Assembly (NCBI RefSeq): GCF_000687475.1
Contig: NC_057316.1
Span: 1,922,001-1,986,000, forward strand
DNA length: 64,000 bases
Source: Ustilaginoidea virens
Taxonomy: Eukaryota; Ascomycota; Sordariomycetes; Hypocreales; Clavicipitaceae
Reading direction: 5' to 3'
Under the pieces are notes generated by a model. That model was given only the letters and a program-made list of their open reading frames with translations. It was not told the origin of the DNA and made no database searches. A program made the position numbers and the translations under genes. How positions within the stretch are numbered: position 1 is the stretch's first letter; each line of letters starts with the position of its first letter. Shown here piece by piece: positions 44,282 to 54,557 of this stretch.

Positions 44282-45977
44282 CGGGAAGATATCACCAGAG
44301 AGGGCTTCTCGGGATACGTATTCGCGATTCAAACTATACGACGGTCTGATCGAATGGGCCATCAAATGCTGCATATTCAACAAGAATTGCATATGGCATC
44401 ACACGTGTGTGTTTTAGAGCGTTCTGGGAGCATTAGCATTAATCAACGAGACATCGGTTTCTCGGGGCAGGGCGGCAAGGTGTGTTTTGCATCATCTTTT
44501 CTTATTTGGTCTCTTTTTAGATTTATGCAGACACAGCGAAGCAGTGTTTGGGCGATCGGGCGAAAGCCGGTGCACGCGGTGGTCTAGTTGAAGCGCATCA
44601 ACAAGAGGGTTTAACCGAGGAACACGGAAGGAAAAATCTCGTCCAAGATTCAAGAGGTACACGTGCAGTCATCTGCATGCGTTTGTCATGAACGATGTAA
44701 TCGGTTCAGAGCTTAAAAGATGGCAATTCTTTGAGACTGATGACATGATAAAGACTACAACTACGCAGGCCGTGATGCCACTGTTGCGATCGATATGTGT
44801 CTGGTTCTCAACGCTCGCGACGCACAATAGTGCAAATGCATGATGGTACCACGATCCTGGTGTATTCTTAAGCGACGCCGAATTTGACAACCTTGGAGAA
44901 CACCGTTCGCAACCGTACATCTGGTAAAGTCGAGTTTTCGGAGAGTGATTATTACTGCCAGGGACGATTTAACAAGGGCTTGCCTCCGTATCTCGCGGAA
45001 GCAGACCAGGGCCGGATTGCAGCCTGTCCTGCGTGAGGTTCAACGAGCCTGGGTGAGGAGCGTGTGCCCATGGAAGGAAAGCGCTGCATATGGGAGTGCC
45101 GTGTATCTTTTTCTTGCAGTCTGAAATGCTCTGCTCTATGGGGATATGCACAAATGATTCGGCGCGGAAGCGTCAATCCGTTGCGGCCTGAGGGATTTTG
45201 TGCAGTTTATTTATCCGGTAGCTGTGTGGGAGGTAAAGGGCCAGGGAAGAACGAAAGGGGACGTGGGCCATCCCAATTCGATGCTCACGGGAGAATTTGG
45301 ATGCAATACTATCCTGCGCCTGGTCGACGACGCACGTCCCGAGAGCGGTTCTAATTGCAACCAGCAGCACTGGTGGAGGAACCGGATAGAGACCACTGTT
45401 CTTCGTCCCGGATTCTCATGAACTGCAGACAGGGGTCGGCTTCGCCCGTCTAGCTCGAATATATCATGCCAACGCGCGTGGGATTTCGAGCCAGGAAGTC
45501 GATTGGTCCACTGCATCTCGACCATGACGCCGGGCGACAGGCACAATCTGAATCTCACCAAGCTTTTGCGAAATATGGGCCTGCTCGAAAACCTCTGCGT
45601 CAAAGGGCGAGGGGACTAAACCGTTGAAACGTCGCTTTGTCGACTGCGCAATCCTGGTGGCATTGGCTCCATTCACATCTTACCAGAGGGGCTCGAAAGC
45701 GTGTGCCTGATGAGGACTGGCCGCATCTAACGCATCCTTCGTCTACCGGGGCCCAGACTCCCGCTTCAGCATTGAGTGGCACGGGGAGCACATCGAATAA
45801 CTCGGAGCTCGCGTGCTTAGCGGGTGAAGCGCAGTATGTTGTACCGCAGTGGCAGTTGATTCTGGACAAGCAAGGATTCGCACCGAATTCAGCGTCGATT
45901 TTCGCGTGCTGTGTTCTGCTAGGGAGAGCTGGAGGCTCCAAGAGGGATGAGGTTTCTTCTGAAAGAAGTGAGGCGAA
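44282..45977. other. intergenic / decayed sequence
   Basis: No gene recognised. A plus-strand open piece after a TTTTTAG acceptor-like site near 44520 (starting IYADTAKQCLGDRAKA) runs 64 codons, unassigned. Toward the right end the plus strand becomes ankyrin-like in pieces, with stops and frame changes (see next feature). Confidence 0.35.
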
Positions 45978-46125
45978 GGGGCGGACGTCAACGCGCAGGG
46001 CGGCGATTATAGCATAGAATGCCAGGCTCTTCAAGCGGCACTAGCAGCGGCCCAACTGGAGATTATCAAGGTACATTTACCGCTAGGCAAAGGGGCAGAG
46101 TTCAACGCGCATGGCGGCAAGCTCA
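45978..46125 (+). pseudogene. ankyrin-repeat relic
   Basis: One plus-strand frame reads GADVNAQGG, then ALQAALAAAQLEIIK and, one repeat later, GKGAEFNAHGG. This is the consensus fungal ankyrin pattern (ALQAA...G...I..LL.KGADVNA). Just upstream similar pieces (RFLLKEV) appear in other frames with stops between them, and the frame closes soon after 46125. No start codon or full repeat domain is present, so it is a remnant of a larger ankyrin (often NLR-type) gene. Family call from motif pattern only. Confidence 0.5.
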
Positions 46126-46945
46126 GATTAGTAGTCGGGTCTGTGACGACCAGTGAATTCCTGGTGTTGCATGTTTTTTGCTTCCCATTTTTGTTTCCTA
46201 TTTTTTTTTTCTCAGAAAAGTGGAACGCGTTGTAGGCCCACGGGTACCAGGTACCTAGAGGCATCTGGTAAGCAACAAAGAAAGCGCAAGAGACAAACTC
46301 GGAAGTTGATAGAGGGTACGTGAAGCCCCGAAACAATACATGTGGCTGTTGATGAAATGATTATTTTCGACAACATTGATGCCCCGAGTTCGCTACTGAA
46401 TAAGGTATGCAGCGTTCCCATGTCGAGGTTTTTGTGAGCAAGTTCCTTTCTGGTGTCAAACGATAACTTGGCCGAGACGGAGTTGCAGGTACTTAGGTAC
46501 TTAAGGCTGATACCCGATTTGATTCGCTGAAATTTCCCACGTTTTCTTCTGGTCGCGATGCGACACTCGTCAACTTGTTCGGTGATTTTCACTACGGACT
46601 ACTTCTAACAGTAATTTTGTCTCGTCCTCCGAGGCCGCGTTGAAAAATTTCTTTTTTCTGCTTGCCGGTAGCGCAAGAAAGCGCCCATAGACGGTGAGGA
46701 CGGTCTCGGTCGCCGTTTCCTCACGTAGCCCTCCTCGCGACAAGGTTTTCAAACCGACGCCTTGCGACGTGGACATTTCTCAACACAACCAAACTTTCAG
46801 GGAGAAATGGTTGGGTACTGTTGAGTCTCGACAAATGAAATTTTGAACAGCTCGCAGGGATCAATTGCATGCTATCTCGTTATTCGTTTTGGTTCGTCAC
46901 GAAACGAGGAGACTGCTGTCACTGACACCACGAAATCATCCCGAG
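46126..46945. other. intergenic, promoter of the zinc-knuckle gene
   Basis: No gene seen. GGTACCTAG-type and GGTACTTAGGTACTTA motifs occur at 46240-46260 and 46490-46505. Confidence 0.45.
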
Positions 46946-49081
46946 ATGAGTACTGGAAACCAGCCAGTTGGCACTATCGGCATAGAGTCGAGCGTCTACG
47001 AGCCCGGCATGGAAGGATTGGAGTTTGCGAATGTTGGCGCCGCGCTGGAGCCCCAGGACGACTGTGCAAGTACAAAGCAGACACCCGGCCAGAAGCGACC
47101 GCGGGCGTTGGATGAGGACGACGAAAGTAGCTCCGATGGCTACTCGCCCTCTGCCAACATCGTCCCTTCTCCGCGCGAAACAAAGCGAGCCAGATTTAAA
47201 CAGGACCAGTCGGTTTGCGGTCCAGAGCAACGTGACAGGGAGGACTCCGATTCTGATCCTAATCCGCGTGCCGCCCTCGAGGCCGGCAAAAGTGTCAAGC
47301 CTTCGAGCGCGACCACGAACGGGGATGAACCTCAACACTCGTCTTCTTCTCCGCCCCCTGCCGGGCACTTGGTCGCCGCGTCTTCGTCTTCAAGGCCAGA
47401 TGATTCGATGGGTGCGGAACAAGAGGTAGACCGAACCGAGGCCGACGATCTTGAGCCCTTTGCCGGCGCAAGCATGCCACTGGAACCACGGCTGTACACG
47501 ACCGATTCCTTCTCGCTCAGTCTTCCAGCGTTATCCGATCAAAAGCAGGGCTCATGGCTTGCGAGATTCAAAGATTGGGTTCAAGTCTTGTGCCACCACA
47601 ATTCTGACGGCCTTGCCGCCATCAGCCCTGCAGTAGCAACGGACGCATTTGTGTTTTACCTCGATCAGCACAGCGGGCTGCGCCAGTCAAAGAAAAAGGC
47701 CGCCAAACAGGCAGCAAGGAAAGAGGCAACGACTCGCGCAATACAGAACTTGATCGAATCTGCCGGGTCGGATGCGACAGTTACCGTGCCGGTACCAGGG
47801 CCATCCGCTGCTGCGATGGGTACTGGTACTGCGGAAAAGGAAAAGACCCCAGAAACTCGGGACGATGGCTCGGCAGAAGAAGGTGAGGTCACCAGTAATG
47901 GAGCCAGCGCATCTGGGGAGCAGCCTGCGGAAGTGCCATCGTGCCAGAATGGCGGCCCTTCTTCCGTCGTTAGAGAAGGTGTTCCTACCGGAGAAGACGA
48001 GTTGAATCAGCAACGCAGATACTTCCCGTCGGCAAGCGACCCGAGCAAGATGTGCCTCCTGTGCGGCGGTGAGGGACACAGGGCTATTCACTGCACGAGA
48101 TCGAAATGTCGATTCTGCAACAGTTTCGACCATTGGGACTTTTGCTGCCCCGACATTCGGGAACGTTGCGGTAGATGCCGCCAGCTCGGACACAAAGCAG
48201 TGAGCTGTGCGGAAAAGCTGGCTCTTACCAAGGACGAAGGTCTAGCGTGCGCGTATTGCAGCTCTCCGGAGCATCTGGAGGAGAACTGCACCGAGGTTTG
48301 GCGATCGTTTCGTGCAGATGCAGAAACCATTCACAAAGTCGCGTCCCTCCAAAGCTCGTGCGCCGCTTGTGGGGGCAGTGATCACTACTCGGCTGATTGC
48401 AGGCAGCGCAGAGGCGTTTGCGGCAATCCAACCTGGTCGGTGCGGAATCGCAGCATCTACGTGGATCCCGCGTGCGACACCCTGTCCATTGAGGCAACAC
48501 CGGTTCCTCGAGCGACGCAACAACAGCCTCTCCGTGCTCCCGTAACAAGGATCCGTGGTCACGCTGCCCGAACCGCCAATGTCCACTACTCTGAAAGCGA
48601 AGACTCGGAAGTGGAGTTTCTCGGCAGAAGAGCCGTCAGAGGAAAGCGGCAAGGGGTCGGGCAAATGCGAGTGTCGAGCAACATCCAACTGCCTCAGATG
48701 ATGGGGAATCACAGAATCAACAGCTTCCAGGCTTTCGCTGATGAAGCACCCCTTCCCCGTCGACCGCCGCCACCGTCTGGTCCTCCTGCGGGTTATGACC
48801 GTGGTCCTCCTGCGGGTTTTGATCGCGGTCCTCCTGCGGGTTACGATCGCGGTCCTCCTGCGGGCTATGATCGTCCACCGCCACGAGCTCGTGGCTATCA
48901 GAGCCGCCGTACGCCTCCACCCTCTCTCCCAGCCAAACCACCCTCATCGTCGCGAGACTACCGTAATGTGCCCCCGCCTCCTCCGCCTCCTCCGCAAGGC
49001 AGGAGAGGCGGTGACTTTGCCAACCATCGGGGCGGGAGAGGCGGGAGAGGGGGGGGCAGGGGCAGGGGCAGAGGGCGGTGA
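46946..49081 (+). CDS. AIR1/2-like zinc-knuckle protein (TRAMP-type RNA surveillance)
   Basis: Single exon; the first in-frame ATG (46946) gives 711 residues. Residues about 1-190 are acidic and disordered with KR-rich patches (PRETKRARF, possible nuclear signal). A folded segment (WLARFKDWVQVLCHH, about 210-275) precedes five CX2CX4HX4C knuckles at about 370-490: CLLCGGEGHRAIHC, CRFCNSFDHWDFCC, CGRCRQLGHKAVSC, CAYCSSPEHLEENC and CAACGGSDHYSADC. Five consecutive knuckles are the hallmark of Air1/Air2, the RNA-binding subunits that pair with a poly(A) polymerase and an Mtr4 helicase to feed nuclear RNA to the exosome. The C-terminus has four PPAG(Y/F)DRG-type repeats (24-bp DNA unit, about 48780-48870) and an RGG-rich tail, extra RNA-binding features not in yeast Air1. 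Role inferred from knuckle number. Confidence 0.85.
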   Translation: MSTGNQPVGTIGIESSVYEPGMEGLEFANVGAALEPQDDCASTKQTPGQKRPRALDEDDESSSDGYSPSANIVPSPRETKRARFKQDQSVCGPEQRDREDSDSDPNPRAALEAGKSVKPSSATTNGDEPQHSSSSPPPAGHLVAASSSSRPDDSMGAEQEVDRTEADDLEPFAGASMPLEPRLYTTDSFSLSLPALSDQKQGSWLARFKDWVQVLCHHNSDGLAAISPAVATDAFVFYLDQHSGLRQSKKKAAKQAARKEATTRAIQNLIESAGSDATVTVPVPGPSAAAMGTGTAEKEKTPETRDDGSAEEGEVTSNGASASGEQPAEVPSCQNGGPSSVVREGVPTGEDELNQQRRYFPSASDPSKMCLLCGGEGHRAIHCTRSKCRFCNSFDHWDFCCPDIRERCGRCRQLGHKAVSCAEKLALTKDEGLACAYCSSPEHLEENCTEVWRSFRADAETIHKVASLQSSCAACGGSDHYSADCRQRRGVCGNPTWSVRNRSIYVDPACDTLSIEATPVPRATQQQPLRAPVTRIRGHAARTANVHYSESEDSEVEFLGRRAVRGKRQGVGQMRVSSNIQLPQMMGNHRINSFQAFADEAPLPRRPPPPSGPPAGYDRGPPAGFDRGPPAGYDRGPPAGYDRPPPRARGYQSRRTPPPSLPAKPPSSSRDYRNVPPPPPPPPQGRRGGDFANHRGGRGGRGGGRGRGRGR

Positions 49082-50707
49082 TCTCTCACGCGACAGGGTA
49101 ACGGAAATTCACAAGGCAAACACACGGTACATACAGTGCATTGATTCATACATGGGCATTGGGAAAGACATGGCTCCGCGAGAATAAGACGATGCCATTG
49201 TGTTTTTTTTTACGGCAAGAAAAACCAGCAGCAGGTAGGGTCACGCACAGCGGATGATGGACGCCACGAATCGGTTTGGACAGGACTCCGAGGTGACGAA
49301 CTCACCCAGGGGCTGCTGGCCAACACCTGCTTGGACCTTTGTCCTCCACGTTTGGGGAATGGCGCCGGAGGGGGGAGACATTGCCATACCGCGCCGAGAG
49401 TTGCAGCGTGCAGGCCGAGTGTTGCGTACTCGGCATGATCAGGCAGACGCATTCGGTGCGAACAACAAGGGAGTAGGCTGATAAGAGGCGGCCGGGGGCA
49501 CGGCAAGTCCGTGTCGTTTCAACGCGCCTTAGACGTCGCCGTCACCACAGCCTACCGTTGGTGTTGGACCCTCAAGGAAGACTTTGATGGAGCGAGTGAC
49601 GGGCGCTTTTTTTGCGAGCCCAGGGCGATCAAGTAGGCGTGGTAGGCAATAGACCCGTCGGGGAAGGCCAATGTGGACGATTTTCTCTTCTCCCGTCAAG
49701 ACAAGGTGAATCCGTGCCACGAAATGATGCGTTGCATCAGCCGCGCCGCGTGCGCCGCGTGTGGCACAAGCGTGTGGCAAGCGTGTGGCAGAGCACGCAG
49801 CCGCGTCTTGCGGCGTGGCGCGCCTCGCGTCCATGCCGGGGTATCTGATTGGCCAAGCCATATGCCGACCCTGGCCAACGCGCCTGGCGATCTGATTGAT
49901 GGGACTGGATCAATCAATACATGCCTAGTCAACTTCCCCGCATCAGCTTCCACCACCACCCGCGCCATCGTCGGCAATGGTTTGCAGCGCTTGCCGCTTG
50001 CATCGGTAGGAGCAAGGCATTGGTTGCCACTGGCTCCTCCTCGAGACAGCATGCCGCAGCAAGTAGGCTCCACCTCGACCGCCCTGACCAGCCGTTCGAC
50101 CAGCCGTTCGACGCGGACGCGACGCACGAGGAGGACCAGCCAACCGTATTTTCATGCTTCGTCCTGGGCACCCTGCCGTCATGCAGGTTCCATGCCGCCG
50201 TGACTTGCTAGCCAGTCGCCTTTTTGTTCTGGTTCCTCCACGGAGGCAAAGAAGCAGCTTGGCAGGGATGGCAGAGTTGAACAAACGGCTGGCAGGGAGC
50301 GCTTCTGTCCCGAGCATGGCATTTGGCTCATGGCAGGATTATATACAGGTGTGCTCCCGATTCTCGCTCGCTTTTACCTTTTACGCTTTTACTTGTCAAG
50401 AAGTTTTTTCTCCTTTTCGAAGCAACACCTGATTTTCTGATCTTTTTTTCCCTTTTTTCCTTTTTTTTTTCCCTCGCCCCGGCTCAAGTGGTCACCGACG
50501 TCGACCTCCTGCTGAATTTGAACTGTTCCTTTGCACAGCCAAACACACAAACTCTATTCAGTCAAAGGAACCGGTTTCTTTTTTTCTTTTCTTCCATATT
50601 ACAAAGTCGGCATACTCATCTATCCCAAGCAAGACTTGACCTGAAATCAAGCCCCCCTCCCAAAAACCCATCTCTATCCACACGCTTGACCGCGACATGA
50701 AAGAACC
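49082..50707. other. intergenic
   Basis: No gene recognised. The last 350 bp are T/C-rich leader-like sequence. An upstream ATG at 50697 opens a 15-codon frame overlapping the F-box gene start at 50708. Confidence 0.5.
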
Positions 50708-52714
50708 ATGTCTCGCACAGAACAACTCTTCCTTGCCCTCCTAAGGAGCGCTCCCGTCAAAGACCATCTTCTGCCACACCTCTCCACCTTCGACTTGTGC
50801 TCGGTTCGCCAGCTCTCCTCGGCCTGCTGCAACCTGGTTTCCAAGCGCCTCTTCACCCGCATCCACGTTACCTTCACCGCCAGCACCTTTACCAAACCGT
50901 GCCGAGTGGCGGCGCTCCATCGCATCGGCCATCACGTCGAGCACGTCGTTTTCCACATGCCTCACTCGGAATCGACGTTCCTGCCGCCTCTGGTTCACCC
51001 CCTGACCGGCCAGGAGATTTGCTTCCTGTACACGCCGCACACCAGCATGGCCTCTGCCCTCACCCGCCCCAAGTACGCCAACACCGAGCTGGGGGATATC
51101 CTCACGCAGCAGTACCCGCCGCTGTTCCATGCCGCCACCAACGTGCCCAGCTTCATCAATGCCTTCAAATCCCTCGTCAACACGCGCCACTTGACTGTCC
51201 GGTGTCCGGGCCAGCATCCAAGGGAGCGGTACAGACGGGATACCGTCGACTATGCCCTCATCAGCCTGAGAATCGCCGTGGAAAGAGCGCCGCTCGATAA
51301 GCTCAACAAGGTGTCTCTGTCGTCTGTGCATCCCGGCGCCTTCAACTACCTCCGCCACACGCAAGGATTCGGCTCTGTCCCCTCGGCAAGCCGGAGATGG
51401 AAGCAGGTGAAGAAGCTCAACGTCTCGGTCGAGTCGTGGGACTTTTACGGCTCTTCCCCCGGACTGGACCACCTGAAAATCATTGACGACTATGTGCGCT
51501 TCTTCGCACCGGGCCTCGAGAAGTTCAGCTTCTCGTGGATCGGCAACAAGGGTCCCTGCTCCGTGGCTCTCTCGTCGGACGCGCTCTTTGCGCCGCCGAA
51601 ATCGTCAAAGAAGCTCTTCCATGAAGTCACCTCTCCCATGTCGCCGCTGCCTGTTCGCCCTCCCCCCTCGCCCATACACTTCCCCAAGCTGCGGCATCTG
51701 CAGATCCGCAACACGTACATGAATGCCCCCCAGCTGAGCGAGCTCATCAAGTCGCACAGCCGCACCGTCAAGGAGTTTGACTTTGAGAATGTGGTCCTTG
51801 CCAACAACGGAAGCTGGGACGAGGCCCTCGCCCCGCTGAGCAGGGATGACTCGTGGGCTAGAAGCAGCCGACTGGCCGCCTCGGAATGCTCCTTTGTCAC
51901 CGACGAGAGCTCGGAGGACCTGCCTAGTCCAAGCGCCGCGGTCGAGGCAGCCAGCAGGCAGCTGTTGGACCTGGACCTCGGTGGCTTCAACCTGAGCGAC
52001 GAGCAGGCGAGCCCCATCGGGGGCTTGTGCGAGGAGACGTCTGCCGCGGCGGCCGCCAGGGCAGACGAAGCAATGAGCTTCACCACCAAGCTGCGCAAGA
52101 AGAGCCAGCGTCGCCGGCGCAGAAAGCACCACAGCAGTAGCGGCAGCGGCGGCGGCGGCGGCAGCGGCAGCAACGGCCCCGACGAGGGAACCAGCTCGGA
52201 CTCTCGGCCGTCCTCCTCCCACCATCGTCATGAGCGCAAGCCGTCGCGGCCAAAGCTCAAGCCGTCCCTCGATTCCTACACCTGCCGCAGCCGCCCCGTC
52301 ACTCCACCCCTCCCTTCACCCAAACACGTCATCACCGCCCCCATTCTCTCGTCTGATCCTCAACCAGTCCTGCTACAGCCCACCACCTACGACCCCACCC
52401 GCTCCTCACCAGACGGCGGCATCACCTCTGTGCAGCGCAACCTCGAGCAGGAAGAGGCCCATCGGCTGCTGGCCGAAGACGCAACTGCCCGCGTCAATGC
52501 CCTTCGAAAGGCCAAAGACGCAGTCTTGTCCAAGTTGAGCAGGGAGTTTTGCGCCAGACGAAACAGGGCTGCCGACGCCGTAGCAGCCTGTCGCCTGATG
52601 GTGAGCGCGGAGTGGACCAGATCCGCATGCTCGGGGGACCTGGTCCTCGAAGATGGGAGGGGGGGACGTGAGAGCCAAAGTGCCTTGGTGCCTCTGATGT
52701 TTAGCCGTTCCTGA
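50708..52714 (+). CDS. F-box-like protein
   Basis: Single exon, 668 residues. The N-terminal LRSAPVKDHLLPHLSTFDLCSVRQLSSACCNLVSKRLF (given as family-like segments around residues 11-48) has the L-x-x-L..L..V...C spacing of a fungal F-box, which would recruit Skp1 and make the protein a substrate adaptor of an SCF ubiquitin ligase. The central part (about 70-360) has leucine-spaced segments (KQVKKLNVSVESWDF, FPKLRHLQIRNTYM) resembling irregular LRRs. The rest is low in complexity: Ser-rich, a KSQRRRRRKHHSSSG basic run, Gly/Ser repeats, then a helical segment with EEAHRLLAEDATARVNALRK. The substrate is unknown. An overlapping uORF precedes the start. Confidence 0.7.
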   Translation: MSRTEQLFLALLRSAPVKDHLLPHLSTFDLCSVRQLSSACCNLVSKRLFTRIHVTFTASTFTKPCRVAALHRIGHHVEHVVFHMPHSESTFLPPLVHPLTGQEICFLYTPHTSMASALTRPKYANTELGDILTQQYPPLFHAATNVPSFINAFKSLVNTRHLTVRCPGQHPRERYRRDTVDYALISLRIAVERAPLDKLNKVSLSSVHPGAFNYLRHTQGFGSVPSASRRWKQVKKLNVSVESWDFYGSSPGLDHLKIIDDYVRFFAPGLEKFSFSWIGNKGPCSVALSSDALFAPPKSSKKLFHEVTSPMSPLPVRPPPSPIHFPKLRHLQIRNTYMNAPQLSELIKSHSRTVKEFDFENVVLANNGSWDEALAPLSRDDSWARSSRLAASECSFVTDESSEDLPSPSAAVEAASRQLLDLDLGGFNLSDEQASPIGGLCEETSAAAAARADEAMSFTTKLRKKSQRRRRRKHHSSSGSGGGGGSGSNGPDEGTSSDSRPSSSHHRHERKPSRPKLKPSLDSYTCRSRPVTPPLPSPKHVITAPILSSDPQPVLLQPTTYDPTRSSPDGGITSVQRNLEQEEAHRLLAEDATARVNALRKAKDAVLSKLSREFCARRNRAADAVAACRLMVSAEWTRSACSGDLVLEDGRGGRESQSALVPLMFSRS

Positions 52715-53153
52715 GACGATGAGTTGCGGGAGAGGGCATGTCGCGGCTTGATGGAAATGTCTGTTTGTGGGGTATTTGACGACTTTGACGACTATTCTTT
52801 TCTCCTTTTCCTATGACTTGTAATGGGGAAAAACCTAAAGGCAAAAAACACGTATTGATGACACGGAATGTTCCCTCATGACTTATGATATCCCTTTTTT
52901 TTTTTTTCTGTTTTCTTTTTCTTTGCTCTTTCTCTCTCTCTCTCTCTTTCATCTTTATTTCATGTGTCTTCTTTTTTTTTTCACATGTCTCACCTCATGT
53001 CTTTGGTTCGGCTTGTGAAGCAGTGAAGGCTACGAAACGTCATCAACACAATCAGCGTCACTACGCTATCCACGCACCTAGCCGGAAATTAGGGACATGG
53101 TGAGCGCGTGGTATCTCTTGCATGAAGTGCGGTTATATACACTCCGTCGTCGT
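52715..53153. other. convergent 3' flanks of the F-box and NOP13 genes
   Basis: T-rich tracts at 52893-52905 and 52970-52982 and a CT microsatellite at 52928-52950. No gene. Confidence 0.6.
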
Positions 53154-54312
53154 TTAGTCAAACGTCACCTTGGTACCGGTGTGCTTGACCGTTGTTCCCA
53201 TCAGTCTCGCCTCCTGAATGCTGGCAGCTTGCTTGAGAGAGGTCTCGGCCGCCCTGTGCACGCCTTTTGTCCCATCGCCCCCAGGCTGCCTACGTGAACT
53301 CTGCGTTGGCTCTACCGCAGCGGCGCTGAGCTGGCCGGTTTTCGCTGTCGCAGCGGCACCACCACCACCGCCGCCGCCGCCGCCGCCGCCCTTGGACTTG
53401 GCATGGCGCCCCTGCGAGAAGCCGTCGGCTCGCTCGCCGCCGCCGTGAGCCCGGGCGTCCTTGCCGAAGCGTTTCTTGTACCGGGCCTGGTCGTCCTCGG
53501 CCAGCTCCAGCTTCAGCTCCCGACCCAGCATGCGGTTCACCCACCATTTCCTCGTCTTGAAGCGCTTCTGCCCAGCTTGCCTGCCGGGCGCCGCGCCGTC
53601 GCCGTCGCCGCCGTCATCTGCCTCGTCGTTAAAGTCCTCTTCCGTGTCGACGGCTTCCCTGATCTTGACGTAGCCCTTGACGGCCCAGGCCGCCGCCTCG
53701 GGCTCCTTGAACTTGACCCATCCGTAGCCCTTGCACTTGCCCGTGTCCTCAAACGTGGCCACCTTGACCCACTCGATCTCGCCGCACTTTTCAAAGGTGC
53801 GGTGCACGTCGTCCTGCGTCGTCTTGAAGCTCATGTTGCCGATGAAGATCTTGCGGCTGGCGTTGACGGCGGCGGCGGCGGCGGCGGCGGGGTCCGTCCG
53901 GTTCGTGCTGTGCGGTCCGCGCTGGGGCTGGCCGTCGGGCCCGACGGCCCTGGCCTGGGGCTCCTCGTCCTTGGGGGGCCGGCCCTCGAACGACTTGGCG
54001 TCCTTGATGAGCAGCTTCCTGTGGGCCAGCTCCGTCTCCGAGAGGGCAATGGCGGCCACCTTGGCGCCGAGGTCGGCAAAGTCGACGTACGCGAAGCCCT
54101 TGTTGGCCGGGGCCGGGGTCGGTTTCTGAGCCCCGGGGCCCTTGGACGTTGGCAGCTTTATCCTGGTTATGGCCGCGTCGGTGATGACGCCGCCCGAGTT
54201 GTCGACGAGCCACTGCTTCAGCTCGGCCGCCGTGACGCTAAAGGGCAGGTTGCCGACCCAGATGCCGTGCTCGGACCGGCTCTTGCCCCTGCCGTCTGGC
54301 TTCTCTTTGTCA

Positions 54313-54346
<34 letters not shown>

Positions 54347-54557
54347 CGTCGTCATCGTCGTCGTCTTCTCGACTGCCGCTGCTGTTGCTGGGTTTGGCGG
54401 GGAGCGGCTTGCCCTTCTTCAAGGCGCGCCGGGCCCGCTTGGATGGCGGTTCGGGGAGAGCAAGATCTACGGCGATTTCGTCCATGGTCTTGCGCTTGCT
54501 TGCGGCGGCGGCATGGGCGCCATCCGGTTGGGCGGGCTGGTCGGCCGCGGTCGCCAT
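53154..54557 (-). CDS. NOP13: nucleolar RNA-binding protein, two RRMs (NOP13-like)
   Basis: Single minus-strand exon; the first ATG after the upstream leader (54557) gives 467 residues. The N-terminus carries KRKTMDEIAVDL and PPSKRARRALKKGK (nuclear/nucleolar signals), then Asp and Gly homopolymers from CGT/GCC triplet arrays. RRM1 (about 95-190) starts HGIWVGNLPFSVTAAELKQW, with NKGFAYVDFAD as RNP1. RRM2 (about 234-315) starts RKIFIGNMSFKTTQDDV, with GKCKGYGWVKFKE. The conserved Nop13 ending RKWWVNRMLGRELKLELAED follows RRM2, then a Gly-rich tail. Yeast Nop13 is a nucleolar pre-ribosomal protein. A long open frame on the opposite strand (53403-54692) is a GC shadow. Confidence 0.9.
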
